Of a stretch of DNA of 64,000 nucleotides, positions 45,006 through 56,734 are shown piece by piece. Both the position numbers and the translations under genes were made by a program. The DNA lies in the NCBI RefSeq assembly GCF_016920785.2, contig NW_024609846.1:106072831-106136830 (forward strand). Reading direction: 5' to 3'. This stretch comes from Ixodes scapularis (taxonomy: Eukaryota > Arthropoda > Arachnida > Ixodida > Ixodidae). A model generated the notes under the pieces. The model was not told the origin of the DNA and made no database searches. It saw only the letters and a list, made by a program, of their open reading frames with translations. Position 1 is the first letter of the stretch. Each line of letters begins with the position of its first letter.

Positions 45006-47308
45006 CTAAGCTGTTTTGTATGATAAATGAAAGTGTGCTTCAAGTTGAGAATACAAAGCAACGTTTGCAATGGGGGGCCTTTTCTTAGATTGAATTATAA
45101 TAATGGCGAGATTCTCGTCTTTGCCGCCTATTTTTGATACTTTTGAGCGCGAGCAAATAGCAGTTACACTGACTTTCCCGTACCCTTTTCTTTCTCATGT
45201 ATTTTATAACTTTTCGAAAACCACAAAGATGTTTTTGTTCTGTTCCTAACGTATTGCGAAGGTATACTACAAACATATCGCAAAAACCATAATAACTTTA
45301 GCTCATTGGGGGTTAAAGTTATGGAGACAATGTCAAGGGTGGTTGGTGTTTGAATTGAACAATTGTTTCATTGCCTAGGTGCTCAGCTTTGCTCTGGCCA
45401 CCTGTCCAGGAGGTCGGGGTATTTCTCAAGACCTGTGAAGTATCTGAAGTTTTTTTCTTACCGAGAATGCAGCATCTGAAAGGCGCACTGCAACATCTGT
45501 TGTTTCTTTTGAAGTTGTATTATTTAAGTACAAAGGGCCTCCAGAGGCTGCATCTTGCTCCTGATGCATAGAAAGTTGCAGAAAGTGATGCAGGGATATT
45601 TATTACCTCGGTGTAATTGGTTTTGTCTGCAATATGAGCATGTGAAGTTATGACAACCATAGGGCAAATGAAAAAAAAGATATACCATAATATAGCCGAT
45701 TGCGAACACTATTTCTTTTCGTCATAAACTAAAAGATAACTTTTATGCCATTTGGCTCTCTTGTAGCTCATTATGCAGAATCCTTTTATGTTCACTAGTT
45801 TGAATTCTCTGACATGTTTCATTTGTAATGGCATTTCATAGGAGCTAGGTTTTTGACATTAGCTGTAACCTAATGTTTTATCATGTGCTGAGGACAACAC
45901 TAACTGGCAAACATGCTCTGGTGAGTGCAAAGACTCCAGTATGATGCCAGTTTGAGAGTGAATTCTGCATTGAGTGTGGGCTGTCCTTCTCCGGTCAGCT
46001 CTGTCGTGATAAAGATCTACAGCCCATTCGTTTCCGGTTCCCTCCGTTGCCTTCATGTGGGGATATCGGAGGTCCGACCTGTTGAAAGGCTGTCATCTCT
46101 AAATTATGTGTTTCTAATGAGTTTTCCATACAGTCGTAGAAGGAGCTTTGTCGTCAGAAGCCGTCCTCTCGTGTTGTCTCTTGACAAAGCCGGTCAGTGG
46201 TATACAAAGGCTTTTCTTTATTTTTTCTGGTTTTTTGTTGCATTTTTGTGCGAGTTATCGGATCAAAGAAAGATTCCGACTCTACCTGCAGTTTGGGGAG
46301 TCGGGACACAACGATATATGTGTGCGCTCAATTTTTTACACAAATGCCAATTCGCACCTTGTGAACCAGAAATCTGGGAGTAGTGTTCTAGATTGTCGTG
46401 CAAGTTTTTATACGTGCGGTGTTTTTTGTGCATTCACTACACCAGTTCTTGTGAGGCGTAGTAGTAGGAAAGAAAATGAACTGGGGCTGATTTTGAGTGA
46501 GAGTCTCAATCGTTTTTGAACAGACAGAGAAATGGGGCCATGTTCCTGTCACGTCATGCTCTCTACTTGGTGATCTCGTCAAGGATACAGGTGTTAAAAA
46601 TTAATACTTTTGAATATACTCCTTACCGCTCACATTTTTTTCTTTAATTTCCATCTCAATATTGTGGACATGAAGTATTAGTATGACTTTGTTTTAGGTC
46701 ATGCTAACCTTTATAGGGGCCCAGAAGCACGGAGGTGGCATTGCACTGTGCCTATATGTGTAGGTTACTTGGGGACCACATGTAATCCAGATTGCACAGA
46801 GTCGTTAGTCACTGCATCAAACGGCACTCGCTAGCGAGACCGGTGAAGCCGCCGTCTAGACGCCAATGTTTCACGTTTTGCTTAAATATTGTGCATCTTT
46901 TTCATTTTTTTACACATTCACTGTTCTAAAGTGATACCACTGTTGGAAGTGAGGTGTGAGCCTGCAATATATACTACACACTCTATACTTTGAGTCTTGT
47001 TGGGAAGAGGAATCTGACAAGGCGAGTACAATGGCGAATTCTCCTCGAGCTATCGAAACAAGTGCACTTGTCAAAGTTGAACATTTTGTGAAAAAATAAA
47101 CTGTACTATATCTTGTTAAAAAGAAAAGAAAGAAAAAATGGTGGTCAGTGTTTTTTTTCTTACCACTACACCATCCTTTGAACAATGTTTGTCAGTCCTG
47201 AGAAGTTCGCAGTCTCAAATGTTGACTGAAATTAATATGGACAAACTAAGAGATTTATGTTTGATATGAGCACTCAATGTTTCAGCGAAGACTTAAAAAA
47301 ATTCTACC
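45006..47308. other. Region without identified gene
   Basis: Two overlapping + frames (45925-46383 and 46148-46519) are the longest. Neither shows a known motif, and they overlap in different frames. No repeat borders could be drawn. Confidence 0.35.
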
Positions 47309-47894
47309 TACAGTGAAACCCGTTCAGAACGAACCCAGGTACAACGAATTATTGTTGATATCGAACTCGCGGAAAATTTAAATAAAAATGCATGTAAAAA
47401 GTACTTTTTATAACGAACAACATATTGACTATATTGAACTTTTTCCCCCCGGGAAGGCTTCCAAAAACGTGCCAACAATCGCCTTCTAGCCTGTCACTTC
47501 CCCTCCACAAGAAAAAAAAAATCTAGGGAAGAAAGCAAATTCTAAAAGCTCAAGCCGCAAACGAAGTTGACAAAGAGAAGCGGTTAAGACTAGGAGAAAG
47601 TTAAAAAAAAAAACTGCACGCACTCAAAGAAAAAAAAAACTTCATCCTAAAGTGGTTGCCTACGAAGGGAAGTGATTTGGAGGGAAAGATAAGCTAAAAA
47701 CAAAAACTGCAAGCATGCAACAAAAAAAAAAACATTCCAGCGCTTTGCTACGAGGTGTAAGAGAAGAGATGAGAGAGAAAAAGAAGCTCTCGTCTTACAA
47801 CGAACACATCGTGGAAGTTCGTTGTAAACGGTTTTTGCTATATCGAACTGATTGGAGCGTTTCCTGCTGTTCGTTATAAACGGGTTTGACTGTA
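47309..47894. mobile_element. MITE, 586 bp, TACAGTNAAACCCG termini
   Basis: Left TACAGTGAAACCCGTTCAGA then ACGAAC; right complement TACAGTCAAACCCGTTTATA then ACGAAC. The interior has ATCGAACT and A-tract repeats. Confidence 0.75.
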
Positions 47895-48397
47895 TAATGT
47901 GGTTGAGGAAAATAGAACTATTTTTGGGAACAATTAAACTGCCAGCCACGGAAGATGTAAGGTATTGCAGGAAACACATTAATTGGCTAAACAAATAAAG
48001 GGGAGCTCCGGCAAAATATTGGTGAACATTGATATTTATAAAATTTCCACCTGTAAGTATGTCTACAAAATATTTAATAAAAAAATTAATTTTTTTTCGG
48101 GGAAAATTAAATATGAGGTTTACATGTACACCCCTGAATCATTTACTGCTGCTTTACTGATGGGCAGGGGCACTCATGACGCCAAATGTATCCGAGAGCA
48201 GTCGATGCACCTTACTTCGTGGCGTTGTGCGTTGTAGTCGTAGTGATGGTGAGCGTTCGCGGTTTTGCAAATTGCATTTAGTTCAGGCTGTTTGCAGCAT
48301 GCGATGGAGGGTGGGGGAAAATTGGTGATTAACTGTGGGGTGCAATAACACCACAAGGAAATGCAGCAGAGTGACATCTTATGCAAAGAGCAAGTCA

Positions 48398-48562
48398 TCT
48401 GCTTCTTGCGCAGGGGTTGCGGTGATGTCAGAACAATGCCGAGTTCTGACTGACTTTGATTAGAAGGTGCTGGATGCCTTGAGGTCTGCCTACTATTTTT
48501 TTCAATCGGCCAATAAGGGCTCGGCGTTCTGACATCATTGCGACCCCTGTGCAAGAAGCAGA
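48398..48562. mobile_element. Short foldback element, 165 bp
   Basis: Arms: TCTGCTTCTTGCGCAGGGGT then GATGTCAGAACAATGCCGAG, and CTCGGCGTTCTGACATCATT then GACCCCTGTGCAAGAAGCAGA. The TCAGAAC..GCCGAG core is shared with the foldback elements at 9388-9704 and 31592-33651. Confidence 0.75.
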
Positions 48563-49834
48563 CCAACTTGTGCTTCGCAATGGTTTCCGATCAAGAAGTT
48601 TCTACGACAAAAGTGGGTCCGAGCACCCCGACGTGGATGCTGGCTCTTGCCGTTCACGTCGTGCTAGAAAATGGTTCTCGTCTTGCTAGCAAGTGAAACC
48701 TTCCATGCCATTCTGCTTCAAAGCGCCATCTGGGTCCACATGTCGGCAGATCATGAATGCAGCCCCCATGGGAGCTCCCCTCGGAGGCGATGCCGGCGAA
48801 TCGAATACGAACTGCGAATTGTATGAAATCTTGTGCTGAAAACCTTAAAACATTTGCTGATCATTGCTTGAGACAAGCTTGATGAATTGTAGTCAATTAT
48901 TTCCCATGGACGATTGGGACAGCATTTGACTGCTTCTGATGCTGGACAAAACAGGCTAAAGCTGTCCATCCATGTGCGAACCAGTAAAGTTGCAGGTTGT
49001 TTTGTTTATATTTTCTACAAGTAAAAACTGCGTTAAAATCATTTTTAGGAAATTTAGGCAGAAGGCTGGCGATGCAAATATACTGATTATATTCTTATAA
49101 TTTTGCATTTTTTTTCGTCGCTTGAACCCTCAAACCCTCGTACAGAAGGCACAGAAGCACTTATACAGCAGTAGTAGAGAGAGAAAAAAATCCTGGAGGG
49201 TAGGAAGAAGAGGAGGCACCCTTACTAGGAAAACTCGGGAAACTGCCATAGAGCCTGCCTTGAAAAAGTGACTCCGATCTCTACCCGAGAAACAAACTAA
49301 AGTCGATTGCAATACCGCCATTTCTCCTGCAGCGGCCACTTTGGGAACTGCGTGGCTGTACGTATTGGTTCAGGTGGAGTTGCACAAGGGCGGGTGGTGC
49401 CATCTCGCAGTGCCATTTCACAGTAGCTATATAAATCAATTCTTTCATGTTTTGACTTGTCGCTAAAGGTCAGCACTGTTATTGTATCCAGTCTGGTTTC
49501 GGTGGATGCAAGCGGTTCGGGTTTTAAGGGCGAGTTTCTCAACAGTGTTTTAGTAATGTTGAGAGGAGGCGACATATTGGCTCACGCCAGCCAAATCAGA
49601 AAATCCCGAGTGAAACCGGAATTGGAGGCAGCGGTCGGTGGGAATGCCCCCAGCGGTGACCAAAAAAGCTGTTGGTGCCAAATCAACTGTCCTTTCCGTC
49701 CAATAGCATCTTTTGGTTTTGGTCATTGTTAGGAGCGTGTCCCTCCAAACCGAAAGTCTCCCCCAGCTTCACCTCTGGCGGCGTCGTGTCACCTCCAGAA
49801 GTGCCATGAGCTTCCTAGCTCTATGCAAAAAAAT
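48563..49834. other. Region without identified gene
   Basis: Short overlapping frames on both strands (49130-49732) without known motifs. No repeat boundary is recognised. Confidence 0.35.
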
Positions 49835-50560
49835 ATGATGTCCCCCCAAAAAATGTTTTCACCGCGAAAACAAACTATGAATTGCTGAACCTTCATACTC
49901 CGCTTAAATTGAGGTAGCGCTAGAGGTCCGAACCAGGCAAAGCCTGATATTGGGAGAGTTTGGCAAGTGGGTGTGGTGACAAAGGCGCCGAAGAGGAGAA
50001 AAGTGAAGGAAAGGGATGAGAGCGTCGAAGGAGCGAGAGAGAAAGAAGTAGCAAAGAGAAGAAGACTGCCATTTTGACGCAACGCTGCTGGTGCAGAACA
50101 CTGTTGAGGCTATGCGTTGTCTGCTACGAGCTTTCTTTTTTGCCTGAATCAAAATTTGCGTTCAAACGTGGAGAAACTTAATTCAGTAGCTTTTTAAGCC
50201 ACCAAGGAATAACACTATATCATTTTCTTGCCAGAGCCTGCCAAATAAAAGTAAAGAACCGAAATTTGGATGTCGAACCTATTCCACCGGACGAATGAAT
50301 AAAAATAGCGGCCCCCTCCGCTCAGCGGGGAGCAGCCGAGAGTTCATGAGCATGCGCTCACGTCTCTCGCTGTGCGCCGCAGGCTGATTGGCTCACTGGG
50401 GTGGGGGGCGTTACTGCGGCGGGATCATAGACTGGCCAAACTCTCCACGGCTCTGAAACCAGGTGCCAAAGTTTCAGGAGCGATTTTCTGCTAATTTCAA
50501 TGGGAATGAGCATTTGGCAATGCGCATTTTATTTTTTGCGGTGAAAAACATGACGTACGC
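49835..50560. repeat. Relative of the GTGTCCCC-ended repeat
   Basis: Starts ATGTCCCCCCAAAAAATGTT and shares GCGCTAGAGGTCCGAACC, GTGCCAAAGTTTCAG and AATGAGCATTTGGCAATGC with the 18252-18648 element. It appears to hold an extra GC-rich insert in the middle. Ends are uncertain. Confidence 0.4.
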
Positions 50561-50749
50561 AACCGCAACCGCAACCAAAATCGAGAAGGACGCCCCGCAC
50601 GAAAGTATGTTGCCCATTGTTGTGGTTGAGAATAATATAACATTTAAACTTGTGCATTTGTCAAATTTTAAGGTTCATTATATTTTTTTGTAGTTTGTCG
50701 AAGATCTTGTTTTATAACCAACCACTAGCGCCCCCTAGACTGCCTAGAC

Positions 50750-51057
50750 TCTTGGTGTCACGTGTCACGTCACGTGACACGAAACAAGTGGCGACCAGTG
50801 GCGACCGTGGCGGCGCCAACATCGGGCATGGGCGCGGCGCGGGCGATTCGGGTGTTTTTAACTCGCACTGATCTCACTGTATGACTGTATTTGTGCGCGT
50901 GCCTTGTTGTGAACTTGTCGTCATGCCTTCGCACAATGAACCAAGAGTTTTATCAACCTTTGTGCTGCCTTCGGAACTTGTCGAGTCCTATCTTCAGGCC
51001 GGACGACCGGATGGTGGCATCAGGACCTCGGAAACGAGCTGGATACGAGACATGCAG
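50750..51057 (+). other. Possible promoter and first exon of an unrecognised gene
   Basis: A CpG-rich stretch with two CACGTG E-boxes in the palindromic GTCACGTGTCACGTCACGTG (50759-50778) leads to a frame with ATG at 50923 (MPSHNEPRVLSTFVLPSELV...TSWIRDMQ). It reaches a consensus-like donor CAG/GTAACC at 51057. No family is recognised and no following exon was found before the transposon block, so it may be part of a repeat. Confidence 0.25.
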
Positions 51058-51791
51058 GTAACCCTCGAACGTAGCAGGTTGGTCAGTCGGACACGTTTTG
51101 GGAGGAAAGGACGACGAAATACTCTTCCTTTGTGCAAAACAACGCAGCGTCTCGACGCCCTCTTCCCGTGTGCACGGTATGTTTCAGTTTCCAGTTTACT
51201 TTAGACAGCTGCGTCTTCCCGTTCACTCACTTTCGACTTCTGAGGACCATGTGTAGAGAAGCATTTCAGTGGCTCATACCATATCCACCTCTATCTGGGA
51301 TGCCTGGTCAACGGCGTGGCGCACCGTTGTTTGGCTGCACGGGGCTACCTCCTCGGAGGCGCGCCGCTACGGAAATAGCCAAGTAGCCGAAAGTAAGCGC
51401 CAAAATTTTGTTCTCGTGTGTACTAGTTCAGGTCGAAAGCACTGCCCCTGCGCCTCTTGACTTTAGGAAGAGCATGAAAATAGGGCATTATGAAGCCTGC
51501 TAGTGCATGAAAAACATATTTGACCAACGCCGCCTGTGTACTTTGTGCCTGGCAATCGGCGCCGAATACAATGGGGACCCGCCGTCGTACGAAGTGCGCC
51601 CCGTCTCCGCTGTGCGTGGTGAGGGCGCTACGTCTGTAGGATCGCTAGTAGGGAGGCTCAAGTGAGGGTGGGTGCAACTGCTAGATCGGCGATCACGCGG
51701 CATGGACGCCATTTAATTGTTAAATTTTGCTGGGAGTCAATGGGGCAAAGGGTCGTTTTCTTTTCTAACTCGGGTCATAAAAGCCCATTAA

Positions 51792-54118
51792 CTCTTAAAA
51801 GCCCATAGGGTTTCTATCAGTGATAGGAACATGAAACTCGCTAGAAATAATGTTTATTGCCTCACAAGCACAAATTAAAAAAGGTATGAAAATACTAATT
51901 GAAAGCCATTAATTAGGGCATGGGAATATTCTTCCCTCTGGGCCTTCAGTGTTACACATACTCTTAGTGAAACTTGGCAAAACAGGGCACCACACAAAGG
52001 TGTACTTTGCAAGTTGTGCATGTGATCTTTGATCTTTTGTCATTTTTGGCCGTGGAGCAGTCCCTACACCTCTTGTAGGCTGCTTCGCCCTGTGGGTAAT
52101 GTGGCCCGTTGGACAGGCGCACCTCATCTGGCACGCCAAGGTTTTTGTTGGTACTTGCTTGCTGCAAGACGCGTCGAAAAGCGGTCGTGGCTGACCTTTT
52201 CCTTCCATTATAGCCGTTGGCCAACTGGCGTGCAAGTATTAGAAGAAAACTCTGGTGGTTCGCCTCCCCCTCTGACAGCTGGTAAAGGATGAAGCTATTC
52301 ACAAGAGCACAGTCCAGAAGAAAGTAAAAGATTCGCATCCACCATTTTCTTGACTTACGAGTAACGGTAAGTAAGTAATTGAGCAGCTGATCAAAGCGGT
52401 CTACTCCCCGCATGTGCTTCGTGTACTGCACAATTGCTAGTGGACACTTGATGCTTCCCTTTGACCCGTCCTTATTTTTCTTTTCCACTGTTATCGTCTC
52501 TGAAGGATCGTGGGCTGTTGTTACTACATTGACTAGCCGCTTGTCTTGCCACTGGATCGCAGCAACATTTCCCTTCACCTTGTAGTTGTGGTCGCCTTCA
52601 TTGATTTTCTTTTTGTTCTTCAAAACATCAGGAATACCTTTTCTTTGTGCACGGACAGTTCCCACGGCATATATCCCGTGGTCAAACAGATCCTGCAGGA
52701 GTTCGGGTGAACTAAAAAAGTTGTCGAACACTACCAGACACTCTCTCCCGACAAGTTCCTCAGTGAGTTTCTTGACTACCCTGTAGCCGAGCCCACCGCC
52801 ATTGCCCTCTTTGCCCGTGTAGACTTAGAACTGGCTAATAAAGCCGGTTGTAGCATCAGCACGCACCCATACTTTGAACCCACGTTTGATAGGCTTCATG
52901 GGCATGTACTGTTTGAATGACTTCCTTCCTTTGAACAGAATCATACTCTCATCAATTGAGTGGTATGCAGATGGCTGGTAGCTAGCTCTGAATGTTTCGG
53001 AGAGCTCTGTGATAAGAGGTCGAAGTTTGTGCAAAGGGTCATGGCCGACGTCTCCTTTTCTAGTCGTTGTCGTTGGCATGCAGTGATCGAACAAGCTGAA
53101 AAAATCGTGCTCTTGGCATCACTGAGCTAACTGATGCCACTCCGAGGTCGCTGTCCGTGGACCAGTAGTCCCGTCTGTTTTGAAGTTGAAGAATGCCCAT
53201 TCTGATGAGAATTGCTAGGAATCCTTTCACTTCTTCAACTGTGGTATCCTGCCAAGCTTTCTTTTTGGTTTCTTTGGCGTATATGTTCGTTTGCTCAACG
53301 AGTATGGTCAAAGCACCTCCGAACAGGGCATCAAAGATCATTATTGGCGTGTGCGTTGGAGGAAGCTTAGGAGTTGCAGGTGTTTGGCAGCAAAAATCGG
53401 GAATGTTGCTTCGGTGGGGAAGCGAACATATTGTCCACTCACTTGCAGTCTCTTCATCATCACTGGCGTCATTACTTGAGTGCACATCATACGCACTCAC
53501 TTGTGCTGCTCCTTGCGACGCTGTGCTACTCGGCTGGACTTTCGAACGGGTTACCGCACCCGACGGAACATCGTCGCCGTCTTCTTCTTCCTCGCTGTCA
53601 CTTGACTGGTTTGGGTCATCAGGCAGGGAGAAAAAGACATCCAGTGCCTCGTCCACTGACAAGAACTTCGACATCTGTGGAGAAACAAGCGCAGGTATAA
53701 TGTTCTGCTAAAGGCTCATAGGGAAATATATTCCCACCACCTATGGTCGGGAAAAACCATTACAGCATCTAATAAACGCAATGAACATGCTTATAAGTGG
53801 TTAAAATCGATGCACGGGATGCCGTAGAGACATTAATTAAATATACGGACCTTTAGAAGTTGTTTTTTGCCGTCCTCAGGCTAAAGTTTCTTCGGCAAAT
53901 TGTACGAGCACAAAGAACCGAAGCCCCATGCCACCTTGCCGGGAAAAACCATTCTCGCCGCCTAGTGGATGCACCGAAAACCTTCAAAATAATTTTGTGT
54001 AGTTTGTTAGGCATGTGGCTAGATGGCGCCACAATACAGAAAAAATAAAAAATTTGCATCAGTTGTTTATGGCGCCTTTTCCGAAGTGGGAAGCATATTC
54101 CCTTTGGGCTTTTAAGGG
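51792..54118 (-). mobile_element. piggyBac-family transposon, 2,327 bp, TTAA TSD
   Basis: The element is bounded by TTAA at 51788-51791 and 54119-54122. TIRs are CTCTTAAAAGCCCATAGGG and complement CCCTTAAAAGCCCAAAGGG (17 of 19). It encodes a decayed transposase on the minus strand. Subterminal direct repeats CGGGAAAAACCATT lie near 53749 and 53940. Just outside the left TTAA there is another TAAAAGCCCAT, so the insertion site itself resembles the TIR. Confidence 0.92.
51964..53674 (-). pseudogene. piggyBac transposase (DDE_Tnp_1_7), inactivated
   Basis: The protein starts MSKFLSVDEALDVFFSLP at 53674 and ends at 51964 with a Cys/His-rich domain (CRDC...CTTCKVHLC...C), as in piggyBac-derived PGBD proteins. 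The three catalytic aspartates are visible in SIDESMILFKGR, VVFDNFFSS and MRGVDRFDQ. Two lesions break it: a frameshift near 53060-53094 after RSLHANDND, and an in-frame TAA at 52825-52827 just before VYTGK. Transposition would need a trans source of enzyme. The acidic N-terminal region (about residues 19-40) is usual for the family. Confidence 0.93.
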
Positions 54119-54122
54119 TTAA

Positions 54123-54872
54123 GGTGCTTGAATAATTTACACAAGGTATAAATGATTACTTTTCTATAGCCACCAGTTTTGTTGCGATAGGTTAAGTATT
54201 TTTTTAACGCGAAAAATGGTAAATTCCGCCATCTTGGACTTTGCTGCTTGTCTGGCAACCCTGCTTTCTCCGCTCGACGTTTGCAATTCTCGGAGTGAGG
54301 AGGAAGCGAAAGAGGCTGCGCCAAGCCGCTCGTTGCTTGCAATGAGAGGCGAGAGGAGGAAAGGCGCATGGAGCAACAGAGTTGCAACAGAGCGGGCGCT
54401 TGCTCTCGTGCAGGCAACACTGGCGCATATCCTTTCTCGAATCCTCTCTCTCGGGCGCCGCCATTAAATTGCAAACGCTCTCCAGGCTTTGAGTTGCGCC
54501 CACCCTCACTAGAGCCTCCCTAATCGCTAGCAGACGACAGAACTCGGGGCAGCAAGGAGTGCTTTGGGGCGATGGGCTTCTTGGTACATGCGTTGCACGA
54601 GCTGGCGTCCGCAGCGGTCGTCGGCATATTTTAGAAATTTATATAGATTTATTCAAATTACACAGGCATCAAGGAGCGCGTTCAAGGGTATAGTTACACA
54701 TTCTTGCATGTTCTGTAGGAAAGATTCGAATGTAATGTCAAAACAAGGCGGCGACGAACGCGCATGATACGTGCCAATTGATTTTTGCTTCAAAGGTTAC
54801 CACTTCAGACGCCAGCCTGTGTAGCGCGTGATCCACCATCCTTTTTTTTCTTTTCCTTTTTTTTCTTTTCTA
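54123..54872. other. Spacer between piggyBac and LINE
   Basis: Contains a repeat segment (54489-54530, GCCCACCCTCACTAGAGCCT) that is inverted relative to 51641-51686 on the other side of the piggyBac element, and a T-rich tract at 54839-54870 just before the LINE. No gene. Confidence 0.45.
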
Positions 54873-56734
54873 ATGGACGTAACGTCTACTTATCACGATC
54901 GAATATTGTTTACTCATCTTGTTCAAGAATGTCTTGTCTATAACAAAGATATGCTTTCATTTTTCCACTTAACTGCTAGAAGTCTTGGCAGTAAACACGA
55001 GAATGTTGATATGTTTCTGAACTCTTTAAATTTTACTTTTGATGTACTAGCGTTCACTGAAACTTGGTTTACGAGCAGGGATGACGTTGTCGGGTTCATA
55101 GGATATAATAGTGAGGGAGTATATCGAAGTGATTAAAGGGGAGGAGGGGTCTCTGTTTATTTTCGTGATAACTTACATTATGAAGTATTGCCTGAATTCT
55201 CAAAAATATGCTCAGACTATGAAGCACTTGTGGCTAAATATCGTTCCCTGGTATAGTCACTGCTTATAGACCCCCCGCCGGGTCGTTAATGAAGTTTTTT
55301 GAATTCATTGAGAACGTTATGGAATATGCTGCCTCACTCACCCTTTCTATAATCTTAATAGGTGACTTTAATATTGATATGACCTCGCCCGTGAGTGGAT
55401 CCCTCGAACTACTTGATATTGTTCAGTCTTACAAATCTGATAATGTAATAAACTTGCCAACTAGAATCTCGGTGGAAACAGAAACGCTAATTGATCTCTG
55501 TATTACAGATTGTCATACTGAGGCTGCTGGTGTCTTTTCTTGTGATTTAAGTGACCATTTTCCGATATTTAGTTTTATTGTCGGTCCAGTAAATTTAAAA
55601 TTGAGCTCTAATAATGCGGCTGAGACATTTAGAAGAATTGATAATAGTTCAATTGAGCTGTTTCATTCTAGGGTATCGAATATAAACTGGGAGCCAGTAG
55701 TAACGGAAACGGAACCAAATAAATCATATGGTATATTTTTGGACCTTTTACAAAAGTGTTATAAAGAGTCATTTCCATGGCAAGAGTTTAAAAAATATAA
55801 AAAGTAAAAAAAATCTTGGATCTCAAGTTCATTATATAAGCGTATAAAAGAGTGCAATAAATTATATGATAAGTTCGTCAAGACAAGAGATATCTCAATA
55901 TTACAGGAATTTAGGAAAGTGAGGAATAAGCTCAACGCTGATCTCAAGAAAGCTAAAGCTCAATACTACAAAAATAAGTTTAATGCAATATATAACAATC
56001 CGCGAAAAGTCTGGCAAGCCGTAAATGAACTTGCTTCTAGGCCTCGTGCACATGCTCCAAAAGAACTTACAATGGAGCGGGTTATTTACTCGGGTCAGTC
56101 TCTTGTAGACAAATTTAATTCCCACTTTCTAGAATCCGGTTCTTCTACTATGCCCCCAGCGAGAATGCCTACATGTGAGTCTTATGTTGGATACCCTATA
56201 CATAACTCAGTATTTCTGGCACCCACCACTGAACTAGAAATAACTGCTATCATTAAATCCTTAGGGAATAGCGGTGCTTGTGGAGAAGATGGGCTATGTT
56301 CTAAGCCAATCAAAGCAGTTTCCTCTTTCATATCTACTCCGCTTTCGCATATCTGCAACCTTATTTTAAGTACCGATATTTTTTCCAGAAAAAATGAAAA
56401 TAGCGAAAGTCTGTGTGATCCATAAAGGTGGTCCCCAGAATAATATGAATAACTATAGACCAATATCAGTACTTCTGGTCTTTTCTAAAGTAGTGGAACG
56501 CATTATTTACAAACGTTTAAGTGATTTCTGTAATAAACATAATATTATTACAAACAACCAGTATGGTTTCCAAAAAGGTGAATCAACTGAAATGGCACTG
56601 CTAAATATCAAAAACAAAATCATAGACAATATTGAAAATCAGTGCTATACTCTGGGTGTTTCTTTAGATTTAGGAAGGCCTTTGATTCTATAACACACAA
56701 CATCCTACTTTGAAAGCTACCACTGTATGGAATA
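54873..56734 (+). mobile_element. Non-LTR retrotransposon (CR1/L2-like), 5' part: endonuclease and RT fingers
   Basis: An apurinic-like endonuclease is read in pieces: LTARSLGSK (54980), FTETWF (~55055), GGGVSVYF, IGDFNID (55358-55378) and SDHFPI (~55550). The RT N-terminal motifs NNYRPIS (56447) and YGFQKGESTEMALL (56561) follow. Stops after YRSD (55134) and KYKK (55805), a one-base shift before AFDSITHN and a TGA after NILL show it is dead. No ORF1 is seen upstream, so it is 5' truncated. It is cut at KLPLYGI by a 6.46-kb insertion and resumes at 63194. Clade assignment is by look only. Confidence 0.88.

Noticed and set aside
45925..46519. Two overlapping + frames of 152 and 123 codons
   Set aside because: Different frames over the same DNA, no known motifs, no splice context; not enough to call a gene.
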